A stretch of DNA of 64,000 nt from Cronobacter condimenti 1330 (GTDB lineage: Bacteria; Pseudomonadota; Gammaproteobacteria; Enterobacterales; Enterobacteriaceae), in NCBI RefSeq assembly GCF_001277255.1, contig NZ_CP012264.1:3782001-3846000 (forward strand), in the 5' to 3' direction. The translations under genes and the position numbers were made by a program. The notes beneath the pieces were generated by a model, which was not told the origin of the DNA, did not search any database, and saw only the letters and a program-made list of their open reading frames with translations. Shown piece after piece: positions 9,119 through 18,687 of the stretch (position 1 is the stretch's first letter; every line of letters begins with the position of its first letter).

Positions 9119-9205
9119 ACGTTCTTTAGTTAAATTCTGTTTTTTATTTGCCCTTGCAATGATCTACGTCAAATTTACTTGAAACAAATCGTTACATATA
9201 GCCAC

Positions 9206-9232
9206 TAAATGTTATCGCATAAGTGCCGTTGA
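9206..9232 (+). promoter_or_regulatory. Sigma-28 promoter of the second chemoreceptor
   Basis: TAAATGTT, an 11-base spacer and GCCGTTGA match the FliA consensus with correct spacing, 34 bases before the start codon. Confidence 0.72.
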
Positions 9233-9266
9233 AGGTGCGGAATATTCGCGCAATATAGGCTTACTT

Positions 9267-11198
9267 ATGACACTTTCATTTCAACGCTGGGGACTGGGCG
9301 CTAAGCTCTCATTTCTCACAGGCGTCGCGGTTGCGGCGCTCTTTTTACTTTTCACATTTGCATTAAGCCACAAAGCCAGCCAGCAACTGGAAGCGCTGGC
9401 GCTTGAAGATCTGCATAATCAGACCACCAGCGTGGTCGACATGGCACAAATGTTCGACAGCAGCCTCAATGAAGAGGTAGCGAGCTTTACCAAACTTTTT
9501 AATAGTTTTATTCCGCAGCCTGTCAGCCGCGATGAAACGCAGATGCAGAGCATTAACGGCATCAGTGTGCCAATGCTTAAGGGCGGTGAAACCTCTTTGC
9601 ATGAAAATAATGCACTGCCTGATGACTTCCTGACCCGCACCGGTGCCATCGCAACGCTGTTTGTGCGCAGCGGCGATAACTTTGTGCGCGTGGCTACTTC
9701 GCTTCGTAAAGAAGACGGCAGCCGCGCTATCGGCACCCAGCTTGATACCGCAAGCCCGGCGTTCGCGCCGGTCATGAAAGGCGAAACCTACCGCGGCCTG
9801 GCGCTGCTGTTCGGCAAACGCTACATCACCCAGTACGAACCGGTAAAAGACGCTAACGGCCAGGTCATCGCGATCCTTTTTGTCGGCGTAGATATCACCA
9901 ACTCTTGGCAGGTCATGCGCAATAAGATCCTGAGCCGTCGCCTGGGTGAAAGCGGCCACTTCTACGTAATTAACCGCGCGCCTGGCAAAACCTACGGCCA
10001 GTTCCTTTTCCACCCGAGCGATGAAGGCAAACGCCCGGCGTGGCCGGAAGACATCCTGAAGCCTGTCCTTACCGAGGCGCAGGGCACGCTGGAGATGCAA
10101 AAAGACGACGGTCGTACCGCTTACCTGAGCTTTACCCAGCTGCCTGGCTGGAACTGGGCCATCGTCGGCGAAGTCGATAAAGCGACACTGCTCAGCGGCG
10201 TCACCAGCATGCGTAACCAGTTCCTCGTTGCGGGCGTGATTGTGTCCCTGTTGTTTGCCGCTGTATTTGTCTGGACGGTTCGCCGCTGGCTTACCGCACC
10301 GCTGCGTAACGTTATTACCCTTGCGCGTCAGTATGCCGCAGGCGATCTGCGTGAAACTATCGATACCCGTCGTCAGGATGAAGTCGGACAGCTTATTGAG
10401 GCCATCAACGGCATTGGCAACGGGCTGCAGCAGATCGTAACGCAGGTACGTGACGCCGCAGGTGACATCAGCCACGGTACCCGTGAGCTGGCCTCTGACA
10501 GCGGTGAAATCAGCGAGCAGATCAACAAACAGGCGAGCAGCGTGGAAGAAACCTCTGCGAGCATGGAACAACTGGCCGCCACCGTACAGCAAAACGCCGC
10601 TAACATGGAACAGACGCAGGGCCTCGTGAAAGAAGCCTCTGACGCTGTGCAGCAGGGCGGTACGACCGTCAGCAACGCGGTTACCACCATGAACGACATC
10701 CGCAGCGCCTCTCAGCGCATCGCGGATATCACTCATGTGATTGAGTCTATCGCCTTCCAGACTAACATCCTGGCGCTGAACGCCGCGGTGGAAGCCGCGC
10801 GCGCTGGTGAGCACGGCAAGGGCTTTGCCGTCGTTGCGCAGGAAGTCCGTGCGCTGGCGGCGCGCAGCGCCAATGCGGTGAAAGAGATTGAACAGCTCAT
10901 CAGCGACACGCTCGCGAAAGTGAGCGAAGGGCATGCGCTCTCTGAACAGACGCGCCATGCGATGGAATCCATCATCACGCGCATCGGGCAGATTAATCAG
11001 CTGGTGACAGAGATTAACCATGCCTCGCACGAGCAGTCCGCCGGGATTGGTCAGGTCAATATCGCCATGCATCAGATTGGCGAAGCTACCCATATCAATG
11101 CCGAGCGCGTCACGCGCAGCGAGCAGACAGCACAGGTGCTGCGTGAAAAAGGCAACCACCTGAACGAGCTGGTTAGCCTTTTCCGCCTGAAGGCCTGA
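9267..11198 (+). CDS. Cache-domain methyl-accepting chemotaxis protein
   Basis: Chemoreceptor of 643 aa. Membrane segment 1 is at about 12-34, followed by a large periplasmic sensor (about 35-315) of the Cache_3-Cache_2 type, then membrane segment 2 (about 316-337), HAMP and the signalling domain with IESIAFQTNILALNAAVEAAR. It lacks the C-terminal NWETF-type pentapeptide, so it probably depends on other receptors for adaptation. The ligand is unknown; Cache sensors bind small organic molecules such as carboxylates or amino acids. It sits between yjfN and aidB, where E. coli has no chemoreceptor, and ends immediately against the convergent aidB stop. Confidence 0.92.
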   Translation: MTLSFQRWGLGAKLSFLTGVAVAALFLLFTFALSHKASQQLEALALEDLHNQTTSVVDMAQMFDSSLNEEVASFTKLFNSFIPQPVSRDETQMQSINGISVPMLKGGETSLHENNALPDDFLTRTGAIATLFVRSGDNFVRVATSLRKEDGSRAIGTQLDTASPAFAPVMKGETYRGLALLFGKRYITQYEPVKDANGQVIAILFVGVDITNSWQVMRNKILSRRLGESGHFYVINRAPGKTYGQFLFHPSDEGKRPAWPEDILKPVLTEAQGTLEMQKDDGRTAYLSFTQLPGWNWAIVGEVDKATLLSGVTSMRNQFLVAGVIVSLLFAAVFVWTVRRWLTAPLRNVITLARQYAAGDLRETIDTRRQDEVGQLIEAINGIGNGLQQIVTQVRDAAGDISHGTRELASDSGEISEQINKQASSVEETSASMEQLAATVQQNAANMEQTQGLVKEASDAVQQGGTTVSNAVTTMNDIRSASQRIADITHVIESIAFQTNILALNAAVEAARAGEHGKGFAVVAQEVRALAARSANAVKEIEQLISDTLAKVSEGHALSEQTRHAMESIITRIGQINQLVTEINHASHEQSAGIGQVNIAMHQIGEATHINAERVTRSEQTAQVLREKGNHLNELVSLFRLKA

Positions 11199-12833
11199 TC
11201 AGCCCGCCCCACCCGTGGCGCGCAGCAGCACCTGCGCCAGCACTGGCTCCGGTAACGGGCTGTCGCCACGGGTATCCAGCATCATCCGACACCAGGCCTG
11301 TGCCAGCGGCGGCGTCAGTGAACGCAGCGCCTGCGCACCGGCCGCCAGTAAAAACAGCTGTCCGGTCAGTGCGCGTGCGGCGGCTTCATCTGGCCGACGC
11401 AACTGTCCGGCCAGCTGTCGCCAGGCGCGATCAAAGTGTCGGTCCTGGCCCCTTACGCTATCAAACTCATCGCAAAGCATCTCCATCACACCCAGCTGAC
11501 GCGTCAGCACGCGCAATACGTCAAGACACATAATATTCCCGGAGCCTTCCCAGATGCTGTTCACCGGCATTTCCCTGTAGAGGCGCGGCAGCTCGCTCTC
11601 TTCGCAATAACCCATGCCACCGAGCGCCTCCATCGCCTCCGCCACAAACGGTATGCCGCGTTTGCACACGCTATATTTCACTGCGGGCGTAAACAGGCGA
11701 GCGAAAGCCACCTCATGTGGCGATTCCCGCCGCTCCCAGGCACGGGCCAGGCGAAACAGCAGCGCGGTTTGCGCTTCCAGTTGCAGCGCCATACGCCCTA
11801 ACACCTGGCGCATGAGCGGTTGCTCAATGAGGTTTTTGCCGAAGGCCTGACGCTGATGCGTGTGATAGAGCGCGATCGCCAGCGCCCGGCGCATCAGCCC
11901 GTGGCTACCGAGCGCACAGTCAAAGCGCGTCATACCGCCCATGCGCAGGATCTGACGCACGCCTTCGCCCTCCTCGCCCAGTAACCAGCCAAGCGCGTCG
12001 AGAAACTCCACCTCGCTGCTGGCGTTTGAACGGTTGCCAAGTTTCTCTTTCAGACGTTCAAGCCGCACCGCATTACGCTGGCCATCCGGCAAAAAGCGCG
12101 GCACGAAAAAGCAGGAAAGCCCGCCTTTCGCCTGCGCCAGCACCAGATGAGCGTCGCTCTGCGGCACCGAGAAAAACCATTTGTGTCCTACCAGCCGGTA
12201 AGCTTCTCCGCCACCGCGGCGCGCCACCGGCTCCGCGCGCGTGGTGTTGCTGAGCACATCCGAACCGCCCTGTTTTTCCGTCATGCCCATGCCGATAAGC
12301 AGCCCGCGCTTCTGGGCGCCGGGCAGCAGATGCGCATCGTAGCGGTCACTCATCAGCGGCGCGCGCCACTCGGCAAACAGCGTTGGCAACTGCGCCTGCA
12401 ACAGCGGCGTGGCGGCAAAGGTCATGGTGATGGGGCAAAGCGTGCCCGCCTCCACCTGCGCGTGCAGCACAAAACGCGCGGTGCGGGCCACCAGCGCGCC
12501 GTCGCGCGCTGTCTCATGCCAGGGTAGATTATGGACGCGGTTGGCGCACAACCCTTGCATCAGCAGGTGCCAGGCCGGGTGAAAGCGCACATCGTCGAGG
12601 CGTTCGCCACGCGCGTCGTAGCGCAGAAGCTCCGGCGGGTTGGCGTTCGCCAGCCGCCCCAATTCCAGTGACTCCGCCGTGCCAAGCTGCTGACCGATGC
12701 TGGCGAGCAACTCCGCGTCCCAGCCCGCGCCTTCGCGCAGCACCGCCTCGCGCAGTGCTGTATCGGAAAGAAAAAGATTGCTGTTATTAAGCGCAACGGG
12801 CTGATTGAATACCGTGTGGGTTTGCCAGTGCAT
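11199..12833 (-). CDS. aidB: Acyl-CoA dehydrogenase-like flavoprotein AidB
   Basis: FAD-containing homotetrameric protein of the acyl-CoA dehydrogenase family, 544 aa (E. coli 541). In E. coli it belongs to the Ada adaptive response to alkylating agents and binds DNA. Family marks include CPITMTFAATPLL, GMGMTEKQGGSDVLSNTTRAE, GHKWFFSVPQSDAHLVLA and REMPVNSIWEGSGNIMCLDVLR. I chose MHWQTH at 12833, matching the E. coli start and following GGAGAGGGAAT. I could not confirm an Ada box upstream. Confidence 0.96.
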   Translation of the reverse strand: MHWQTHTVFNQPVALNNSNLFLSDTALREAVLREGAGWDAELLASIGQQLGTAESLELGRLANANPPELLRYDARGERLDDVRFHPAWHLLMQGLCANRVHNLPWHETARDGALVARTARFVLHAQVEAGTLCPITMTFAATPLLQAQLPTLFAEWRAPLMSDRYDAHLLPGAQKRGLLIGMGMTEKQGGSDVLSNTTRAEPVARRGGGEAYRLVGHKWFFSVPQSDAHLVLAQAKGGLSCFFVPRFLPDGQRNAVRLERLKEKLGNRSNASSEVEFLDALGWLLGEEGEGVRQILRMGGMTRFDCALGSHGLMRRALAIALYHTHQRQAFGKNLIEQPLMRQVLGRMALQLEAQTALLFRLARAWERRESPHEVAFARLFTPAVKYSVCKRGIPFVAEAMEALGGMGYCEESELPRLYREMPVNSIWEGSGNIMCLDVLRVLTRQLGVMEMLCDEFDSVRGQDRHFDRAWRQLAGQLRRPDEAAARALTGQLFLLAAGAQALRSLTPPLAQAWCRMMLDTRGDSPLPEPVLAQVLLRATGGAG

Positions 12834-12922
12834 ATTCCCTCTCCTTACCTGTAGCAACGCCAGTAAGTATGGAGGGAGAGGGAAAAGAAACTGCCCGTCC
12901 GCTTCACAAAAGCGGAAAACGA

Positions 12923-14110
12923 TCAGCCTGAAATGTAGTGCGGGATAAAGCGTGACGTGTCTTTCGTGATAAGCGAGTTATCCTCGCGGATGCCAATGCC
13001 TGCCGGCTCGTCGCCGACAATCCAGCTGCCGAGTAGCGTGTAACTGTCGCCAAAGCGCGGCAGCGCCTGAAAGGCCTGCCAGATGACCGGCTCCTGACCG
13101 TAGTCGCCCTCTTCGTGAGCCAGTACGCGCGCCTCGTTATCAAACAGCGTGACGTTGCCGCCTTCACGTGAAAACAGCGGTTTGCGCACATAGCCGGCGT
13201 AGTCAGAAAGCGCCTGCGCCACGTCGTGCCGCTCGCGTGAAAAATCCTCGCCAAACCAGGCAGGCAGAAGATTCGGATGGTCAGGGAATTGCGCCCACAG
13301 TAGCGGCAATAGCCCTTTATTACTGAGAATGCTTTTCCAGAGCGGTTCATACCAGCGCTCGGCGCGTTTACAGAGTAACGGGCCGTTTTCGTCGCGCATC
13401 ATCCATTCCAGCGGATAGAGCTTAAACGCCTGCCGGATAACGGTATCGTCCAGATCCGTCAGCACGCCGCCAAGCCCCAGTCCGATATCTTCGATATAGA
13501 TAAAACGCGTATCGAGCCCGGCCTGCCGCGCGCAATCCTCCAGATAAAGCACCGTGCCACGATCCTCTTCAGATTCCTGGCAGCAGCTGAAATAGAGCGG
13601 ATCAGGGGTGGCAATAGCCGCGAGGCGGGCGATGAGCTTTTCCTGCAGGCTGTTGAACTGATCGGCATCACGCGGGATAACGCCGCGCTGGCGCGCATCC
13701 TCCAGCCACTGCCACTGGAAGTATGCCGATTCATAGAGCGAGGTGGGCGTATCGGCGTTGTATTCCAGTAACTTCACCGGCCCCTGCCCGGTCCAGACAA
13801 AATCCATGCGCCCATATAGCGACGGATCCTGCGCCTGCCAGCTTTGCGCAATAGCATCCCAGTAAAGTTCAGGGATAGCGAGTCGCATCAGTATCGATTC
13901 ATCGCGCACAGCGCGGTCAACGATGTCCAGACACATCTCATGCAACTCGGCGGTGGGCGATTCTATCTGCGCTTCAATCTGGCGCAACGTAAAGCGGTAG
14001 GCACGGCTCTCATCCCAGTAAATTTCGTCATCGATAATATGAAAATGAAAGCCATGATCGTGGGCGATACGCGCGAGATCCGGGCGCACCGGGGTAGCGT
14101 GACGCAGCAT
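12923..14110 (-). CDS. yjfC: Glutathionylspermidine synthase-like ATP-grasp protein YjfC
   Basis: Protein of 395 aa (E. coli YjfC 387) from the glutathionylspermidine synthase preATP-grasp family. It resembles the C-terminal synthetase half of Gss but has no amidase half, so a ligase on a peptide or polyamine is only inferred. Conserved segments are YWDESRAYRFT, GRMDFVWTGQGPVKLLEYNADTPTSLYE, YVRKPLFSREGGNVTLFD and GSWIVGDEPAGIGIREDNSLITKDTSRFIPH. It abuts yjfM with no gap, indicating one operon (yjfL-yjfM-yjfC). Confidence 0.9.
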   Translation of the reverse strand: MLRHATPVRPDLARIAHDHGFHFHIIDDEIYWDESRAYRFTLRQIEAQIESPTAELHEMCLDIVDRAVRDESILMRLAIPELYWDAIAQSWQAQDPSLYGRMDFVWTGQGPVKLLEYNADTPTSLYESAYFQWQWLEDARQRGVIPRDADQFNSLQEKLIARLAAIATPDPLYFSCCQESEEDRGTVLYLEDCARQAGLDTRFIYIEDIGLGLGGVLTDLDDTVIRQAFKLYPLEWMMRDENGPLLCKRAERWYEPLWKSILSNKGLLPLLWAQFPDHPNLLPAWFGEDFSRERHDVAQALSDYAGYVRKPLFSREGGNVTLFDNEARVLAHEEGDYGQEPVIWQAFQALPRFGDSYTLLGSWIVGDEPAGIGIREDNSLITKDTSRFIPHYISG

Positions 14111-14761
14111 TTATCCTCCCCAGCTACTGCGCGAACTGGAGGAGTGACCAAATCCACCGCGGGAAATCGTCGACGCGCTGCGCGTCACAAGACTATGGCT
14201 GGACGCGCTCGTGCTTTTACTGCCGCGCCAGACATAGTCGCCGGAACCGTTTTGCCAGACGGGGCGCGTGTAATAGTAGTGATAACCCGTACTTGAGGTG
14301 TAATACGTCGAAGAGGAGTCATCCAGCTCGCGCTTTTTATTCGCGTTACTGGCCAACAAAAAGCCAGCCATCATCGGCACCCAGGTTTTCGCCACGCCGT
14401 CGTAATAGCAGTTATTGCCATAGGCGGTGCTGCAGGCGTCCCAGGTCAGCTTCGGCGGAATGTCTTTTGCAAATTCTTCTTTGGCGGTATTCCAGGCGTG
14501 ATTGCAGGTATCGACCGGATTACCGTCAGCGCTGCACTCTTCGGGCGTCGCATAATAAACGCCGTCGCCGTCATTATCGTTATCACCCGGATCCTGACAG
14601 GCACGCAGGCCGAAAAACGCCGCCCCGCCCATAATGGCGAGGGTTAATATTTTCGGCCCTTTTCTTTCCGGCTCCGGGCGCGGAAAGAATTTCAGATCGG
14701 AGGTGTTCGCTACCGGGTGAGGCGGTTTTTTCTTTCCGCGTTTTTTCCTGACTGCCGCCAT
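14111..14761 (-). CDS. yjfM: DUF1190 family protein YjfM
   Basis: Protein of 216 aa matching the DUF1190 family (E. coli YjfM). It has a lysine/arginine-rich cytoplasmic N-terminus (RKKRGKKKPP), a hydrophobic segment (about 38-54), a cysteine-containing middle (CSADGNPVDTCNHAWNTAKEEF, NNCYYD) and a low-complexity tail rich in Ser, Thr, Tyr and Gly. Function is unknown. It is followed at zero distance by yjfC and preceded closely by yjfL, so the three are probably co-expressed. A role linked to the YjfC ligase is only a neighbourhood inference. Confidence 0.85.
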   Translation of the reverse strand: MAAVRKKRGKKKPPHPVANTSDLKFFPRPEPERKGPKILTLAIMGGAAFFGLRACQDPGDNDNDGDGVYYATPEECSADGNPVDTCNHAWNTAKEEFAKDIPPKLTWDACSTAYGNNCYYDGVAKTWVPMMAGFLLASNANKKRELDDSSSTYYTSSTGYHYYYTRPVWQNGSGDYVWRGSKSTSASSHSLVTRSASTISRGGFGHSSSSRSSWGG

Positions 14762-14782
14762 ATCCTTCCTTGTGGTTCCTTT

Positions 14783-15181
14783 TTACCAGGTCATGCAGGC
14801 TGCGTTCAGAATACCGCCCGCCAGCGACGCCACGCCCATGAAAATACCGGCCGCGACGTTGCGGTTAATAATTTTTTCGCTCAGTTTCGGCATGTATAAA
14901 CGCACGCCGCCGTAGATTATAAGCTGGACGACGAGTGCGATCGCCCCCCAAATCAGATAGTCCGTAATGCTGACGGAGTTGATCGCCGCGCTGGCGAGCG
15001 GCACAACATAGCCCAGAATCGCGCCGCCGAACGTAATCGCCGCCGCGTGGTTATTCTCTTTGATAAGCGCCCACTCATCATGCGAGGTAATACGGGTGTA
15101 GATGAACATAAAGCAATTGATCATCGCCAACCCAATAAAGAAGTAAGCGCAAAACGCCATCAGTCCGTGGAATGTCTGCAC
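14783..15181 (-). CDS. yjfL: DUF350 inner-membrane protein YjfL
   Basis: Integral membrane protein of 132 aa (UPF0719/DUF350) with four predicted membrane segments, as in E. coli YjfL (132 aa). The conserved core is NHAAAITFGGAILGYVVPLASAA. Function is unknown. It is the first gene of yjfL-yjfM-yjfC. In E. coli yjfI, yjfJ and yjfK lie between rlmB and yjfL, but here 188 bp without a gene separate yjfL from rlmB. Confidence 0.88.
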   Translation of the reverse strand: MQTFHGLMAFCAYFFIGLAMINCFMFIYTRITSHDEWALIKENNHAAAITFGGAILGYVVPLASAAINSVSITDYLIWGAIALVVQLIIYGGVRLYMPKLSEKIINRNVAAGIFMGVASLAGGILNAACMTW

Positions 15182-15337
15182 GATTTCATCTCCTGAATCC
15201 AGTTAGAGGTATTATTTAACAGGTGAATACCTGTGGCGCTTATAGTAGCAGCGGAGTGTACCCTTATCGGCGCTTTAATAAAACTTTACACAGGCCATGA
15301 GGTTATCGGCAGGCGCGCCAGAAAACGCAGCGCGAAT

Positions 15338-15366
15338 AAAAAACCCTCCGCACCGGGAGGGTTTTT
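15338..15366. terminator. Terminator after rlmB
   Basis: A six-A run, CCCTCC, a 6-base loop, GGAGGG and five T make a near-symmetric hairpin directly after the rlmB stop. Confidence 0.85.
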
Positions 15367-15369
15367 AGA

Positions 15370-16101
15370 TTAGCTGCGCTGGCGCACAGCTTCGAAAAGA
15401 CAGATGCCGGTTGCCACCGACACGTTCAGCGAAGAGACGCTGCCTGCCATTGGAATGCTGATGAGTTCATCGCAATGCTCGCGCGTCAGACGGCGCATGC
15501 CTTCGCCTTCAGCGCCCATCACCAGCGCCAGCGGGCCGGTCATTTTGCTCTGATACAGCGTGTGATCTGCCTCGCCTGCCGTGCCGACGATCCAGACATT
15601 CTCTTCCTGAAGCTGACGCATGGTGCGCGCCAGGTTCGTCACGCGGATAAGCGGTACGCTTTCCGCCGCGCCGCAGGCAACCTTTTTCGCAGTCGCGTTG
15701 AGCTGCGCAGAGCGGTCTTTCGGCACAATCACCGCGTGAACGCCCGCTGCGTCAGCGCTGCGCAGGCAGGCGCCGAGGTTATGCGGATCGGTCACGCCGT
15801 CGAGGATCAGTAAAAACGGCTGATCGTGCGCCGCCAGCAGATCCGGCAGATCGTTTTCGCCGTACTGACGCCCCGGCTTCACACGCGCCACAATGCCCTG
15901 ATGCACCGCGCCATCGGCTTTTTCATCCAGCCACTGGCGGTTTGCTACCTGCACTGGCACACCCTGCGCTTCGATAGCATGGATAAGCGGCAGCAGACGT
16001 TTGTCTTCACGTCCTTTCAGAATAAACACTTCCTGAAAGCGCTCAGGCGCGCGCTCCAGCAGGGCCTGCACCGCGTGGATGCCGTAAATCATTTCACTCA
16101 T
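15370..16101 (-). CDS. rlmB: 23S rRNA (guanosine-2'-O)-methyltransferase RlmB
   Basis: SPOUT-class (TrmH family) methyltransferase, 243 aa as in E. coli, that methylates the 2'-O of G2251 in the peptidyl-transferase P loop. The N-terminal substrate-binding domain (about 1-75, MIYGIHAVQALLE) is joined to the knotted catalytic domain with motif 1 (LDGVTDPHNLGACLRSADAAG), motif 2 (LALVMGAEGEGMRRLT) and motif 3 (ISIPMAGSVSSLNVSVA). It follows rnr by 81 bp on the same strand. Confidence 0.98.
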   Translation of the reverse strand: MSEMIYGIHAVQALLERAPERFQEVFILKGREDKRLLPLIHAIEAQGVPVQVANRQWLDEKADGAVHQGIVARVKPGRQYGENDLPDLLAAHDQPFLLILDGVTDPHNLGACLRSADAAGVHAVIVPKDRSAQLNATAKKVACGAAESVPLIRVTNLARTMRQLQEENVWIVGTAGEADHTLYQSKMTGPLALVMGAEGEGMRRLTREHCDELISIPMAGSVSSLNVSVATGICLFEAVRQRS

Positions 16102-16182
16102 GAATGGTACTCGTTATGGGCGGCGACCCGCCCGGTGTTAAGCAATAGTATTAACGAGAGGCCTGCCGCGCAGGCCCCGTGA

Positions 16183-18651
16183 TTAGTCTTCGCGCTTTTT
16201 CTTCGCTGCACGCTTCGCTTTGGTGGCGGCGGCGATTTTAAGGGTTTTCTCCGACGGTTTTTTACTGCTTTTCGCCGGTTTGTCGGTCTTCTCAGCGCGT
16301 GCAGCGCTTTCTTTCTTCACCTTTCCACGACCTTTCTCGTTACGGAAGGCGTCGTTGGGCTCGAAATTCTGGCGCTTGCCGACCTGACGACGGCTGCGGT
16401 TTTTGCCGCCGCCACCGCCTCTTTTCTCACGCTCGCGCGCGGTTTTGCCCACGTTGCGCGGCCCGCGCTCGCTGGAGATCAGCGAGAAGTCGATTTTGCG
16501 CTCGTCCATGTTCACCGCTTCGACTTTCACTTCAACGCGATCGCCCAGGCGATAGGTCTGCCCGCCGGATTCGCCGATAAGCCGCTGGCCGACCTGATCG
16601 AAACGGTAGTAGTCGTTATCAAGCGATGACACATGCACCAGGCCATCAATAAAGAGATCGGTCAGACGGACAAAGAAGCCAAAGCCGGTCACGCTGGAAA
16701 TCACGCCGGAGAAAGTCTGTCCGACCTGATCCTGCATGAAATCGCATTTCAGCCAGTCCGCTACCTCACGGGTAGCTTCATCGGCACGGCGTTCAGTCAT
16801 GGAGCAGTGCTGGCCCAGTTGCAGCATCTCTTCCATGGTGTAGTGCCAGCCGCCGCTCTCTGTGCTGTTGCCTTCGTGGCCTTCCTGCTTCGCCAGCAAA
16901 TATTTGATGGCGCGGTGCAACAGGAGATCCGGGTAACGACGGATAGGCGAGGTAAAGTGCGCATAGGATTGCAGCGCCAGGCCAAAGTGTCCGCGGTTTT
17001 CCGGATCATAGATAGCCTGTTTCATCGAGCGCAGCAGCATCGTTTGCAGCATTTCGTGATCGGGACGATCGGCAATGGAATTGAGCAATTCAGCGTAATC
17101 ACGCGGCTCCGGCTTGCTGCCGCCCGGCAGCTCCAGGCCCAGCTCCGCCAGCACGGAGCGGAACGAGGTGATCGCCTCATTGGTAGGGCGATCGTGAATA
17201 CGGAACAGCGCAGGCTCTTTGTTTTTCTCCACAAAGCGCGCCGCCGAGATATTCGCAAGGATCATGCATTCTTCGATGAGCTTGTGCGCGTCGTTACGCT
17301 GGGTCTGTTCGATGCGATCGATACGGCGTTCGGCGTTGAAAATAAACTTCGCCTCTTCGCTCTCAAACGAGATCCCGCCACGCTCGGTACGTGCTTCTTC
17401 CAGCGCTTTATAAAGCAGGTGCAACTCTTCGAGATGTTTTACCAGCGGTTGGTACTGGCTCCGTAAATCTTCATCGCCCTGCAGAATATGCCAGACCTTG
17501 GTGTAGGTGAGACGGGCGTGCGAGCTCATGACCGCTTCATAGAATTTATAACCGGTCAGACGGCCTTTGGAGGAAATGGTCATTTCGCAGACCATACAAA
17601 GACGGTCAACCTGCGGGTTGAGCGAACACAGGCCGTTGGAAAGCACTTCCGGCAGCATCGGGACGACCTGCGACGGGAAGTAGACCGACGTGCCGCGTTT
17701 ATGCGCTTCGTCATCCAGCGGCGTTGGCGGACGCACGTAGTAGCTGACATCAGCAATCGCGACCCACAGGCGCCAGCCGCCGCCGCGTTTTTTCTCACAG
17801 AAAACGGCGTCATCAAAGTCGCGGGCATCTTCGCCGTCAATGGTGACGAGCGGCAGGTCGCGCAAATCGACGCGGCCAACTTTCGCCTCTTCCGGCACTT
17901 CTTCTTTCAGATGCGCGATCTGTTCTTCGACGGCTTTCGGCCAGACGTAAGGGATTTCATGAGTGCGCAGCGCCATATCGACGGCCATGCCCGTCCCCAT
18001 GTTGTCGCCCAGCACTTCAACAATTTTACCGATGGCTTTCGTGCGGCGGGTTGGGCGCTGGGTCAGTTCGACCACGACCACATAGCCCATGCGCGCGCCC
18101 ATAATCTCTTCCGGTGGGATGAGAATATCAAAGCTCAGACGACTGTCGTCCGGCACGACAAACCCGACACCGGCATCCGTGAAATAACGTCCAACAATGT
18201 TGCTTTGCTTTGGTACCAGTACGCGAACAATGCGCGCTTCACGGCGGCCTTTACGGTCGGAGCCCAGCGGCTGCGCCAGCACAATATCGCCGTGAATGCA
18301 GGTTTTCATCTGTTCGGATGAGAGATAGAGATCGTCTTTGCGTCCTTCGACGCGTAAGAAGCCGTAACCGTCGCGGTGGCCGATCACGGTGCCTTTTTGC
18401 AGATCAAGGCGTTCCGGCAGCGCGTAACACTGGCGGCGGGTAAAGACTAACTGACCGTCGCGCTCCATCGCGCGCAGGCGGCGACGCAGCGCTTCCAGCT
18501 GCTCCTCGCCTTCAATACCGAGTTCAGACGCCAGTTCATCACGGTTAGCCGGTTTTTCACGTTTTGTTAAATGCTCGAGGATAAATTCCCGGCTCGGGAT
18601 AGGGTTGGCGTACTTCTCAGCTTCTCGTTCCTGAAAAGGATCATGTGACAT
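16183..18651 (-). CDS. rnr: Ribonuclease R
   Basis: 3'-5' exoribonuclease of the RNB family, 822 aa (E. coli 813), that degrades structured RNA. In order: an N-terminal helix-turn-helix-like domain (about 20-90), two cold-shock domains, the catalytic RNB domain with acidic metal ligands in TIDGEDARDFDDAV, an S1 domain (GVISSVTGFGFFVRLTDLFIDGLVHVSSL) and a Lys/Arg-rich tail (about 725-822). The tail controls stability and ribosome association in E. coli. It follows nsrR by 36 bp and precedes rlmB in the conserved nsrR-rnr-rlmB order. Confidence 0.98.
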   Translation of the reverse strand: MSHDPFQEREAEKYANPIPSREFILEHLTKREKPANRDELASELGIEGEEQLEALRRRLRAMERDGQLVFTRRQCYALPERLDLQKGTVIGHRDGYGFLRVEGRKDDLYLSSEQMKTCIHGDIVLAQPLGSDRKGRREARIVRVLVPKQSNIVGRYFTDAGVGFVVPDDSRLSFDILIPPEEIMGARMGYVVVVELTQRPTRRTKAIGKIVEVLGDNMGTGMAVDMALRTHEIPYVWPKAVEEQIAHLKEEVPEEAKVGRVDLRDLPLVTIDGEDARDFDDAVFCEKKRGGGWRLWVAIADVSYYVRPPTPLDDEAHKRGTSVYFPSQVVPMLPEVLSNGLCSLNPQVDRLCMVCEMTISSKGRLTGYKFYEAVMSSHARLTYTKVWHILQGDEDLRSQYQPLVKHLEELHLLYKALEEARTERGGISFESEEAKFIFNAERRIDRIEQTQRNDAHKLIEECMILANISAARFVEKNKEPALFRIHDRPTNEAITSFRSVLAELGLELPGGSKPEPRDYAELLNSIADRPDHEMLQTMLLRSMKQAIYDPENRGHFGLALQSYAHFTSPIRRYPDLLLHRAIKYLLAKQEGHEGNSTESGGWHYTMEEMLQLGQHCSMTERRADEATREVADWLKCDFMQDQVGQTFSGVISSVTGFGFFVRLTDLFIDGLVHVSSLDNDYYRFDQVGQRLIGESGGQTYRLGDRVEVKVEAVNMDERKIDFSLISSERGPRNVGKTAREREKRGGGGGKNRSRRQVGKRQNFEPNDAFRNEKGRGKVKKESAARAEKTDKPAKSSKKPSEKTLKIAAATKAKRAAKKKRED

Positions 18652-18687
18652 GGCGGTTCCTCCGTTGTCATCTGTGGCGCGAATGCG

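Noticed and set aside
9363..11159. 598-codon open frame antisense to the Cache chemoreceptor
   Set aside because: It is a shadow frame of a GC-rich gene whose opposite strand has well-supported domains. The frame has no Shine-Dalgarno and no recognisable family.
16102..16182. Terminator between rnr and rlmB
   Set aside because: GGCCTGC/GCAGGCC forms a hairpin but no T run follows, and the two genes are normally co-transcribed.
16633..18321. Two 277-codon open frames antisense to rnr
   Set aside because: RNase R domains are continuous on the minus strand; both frames lack family similarity.
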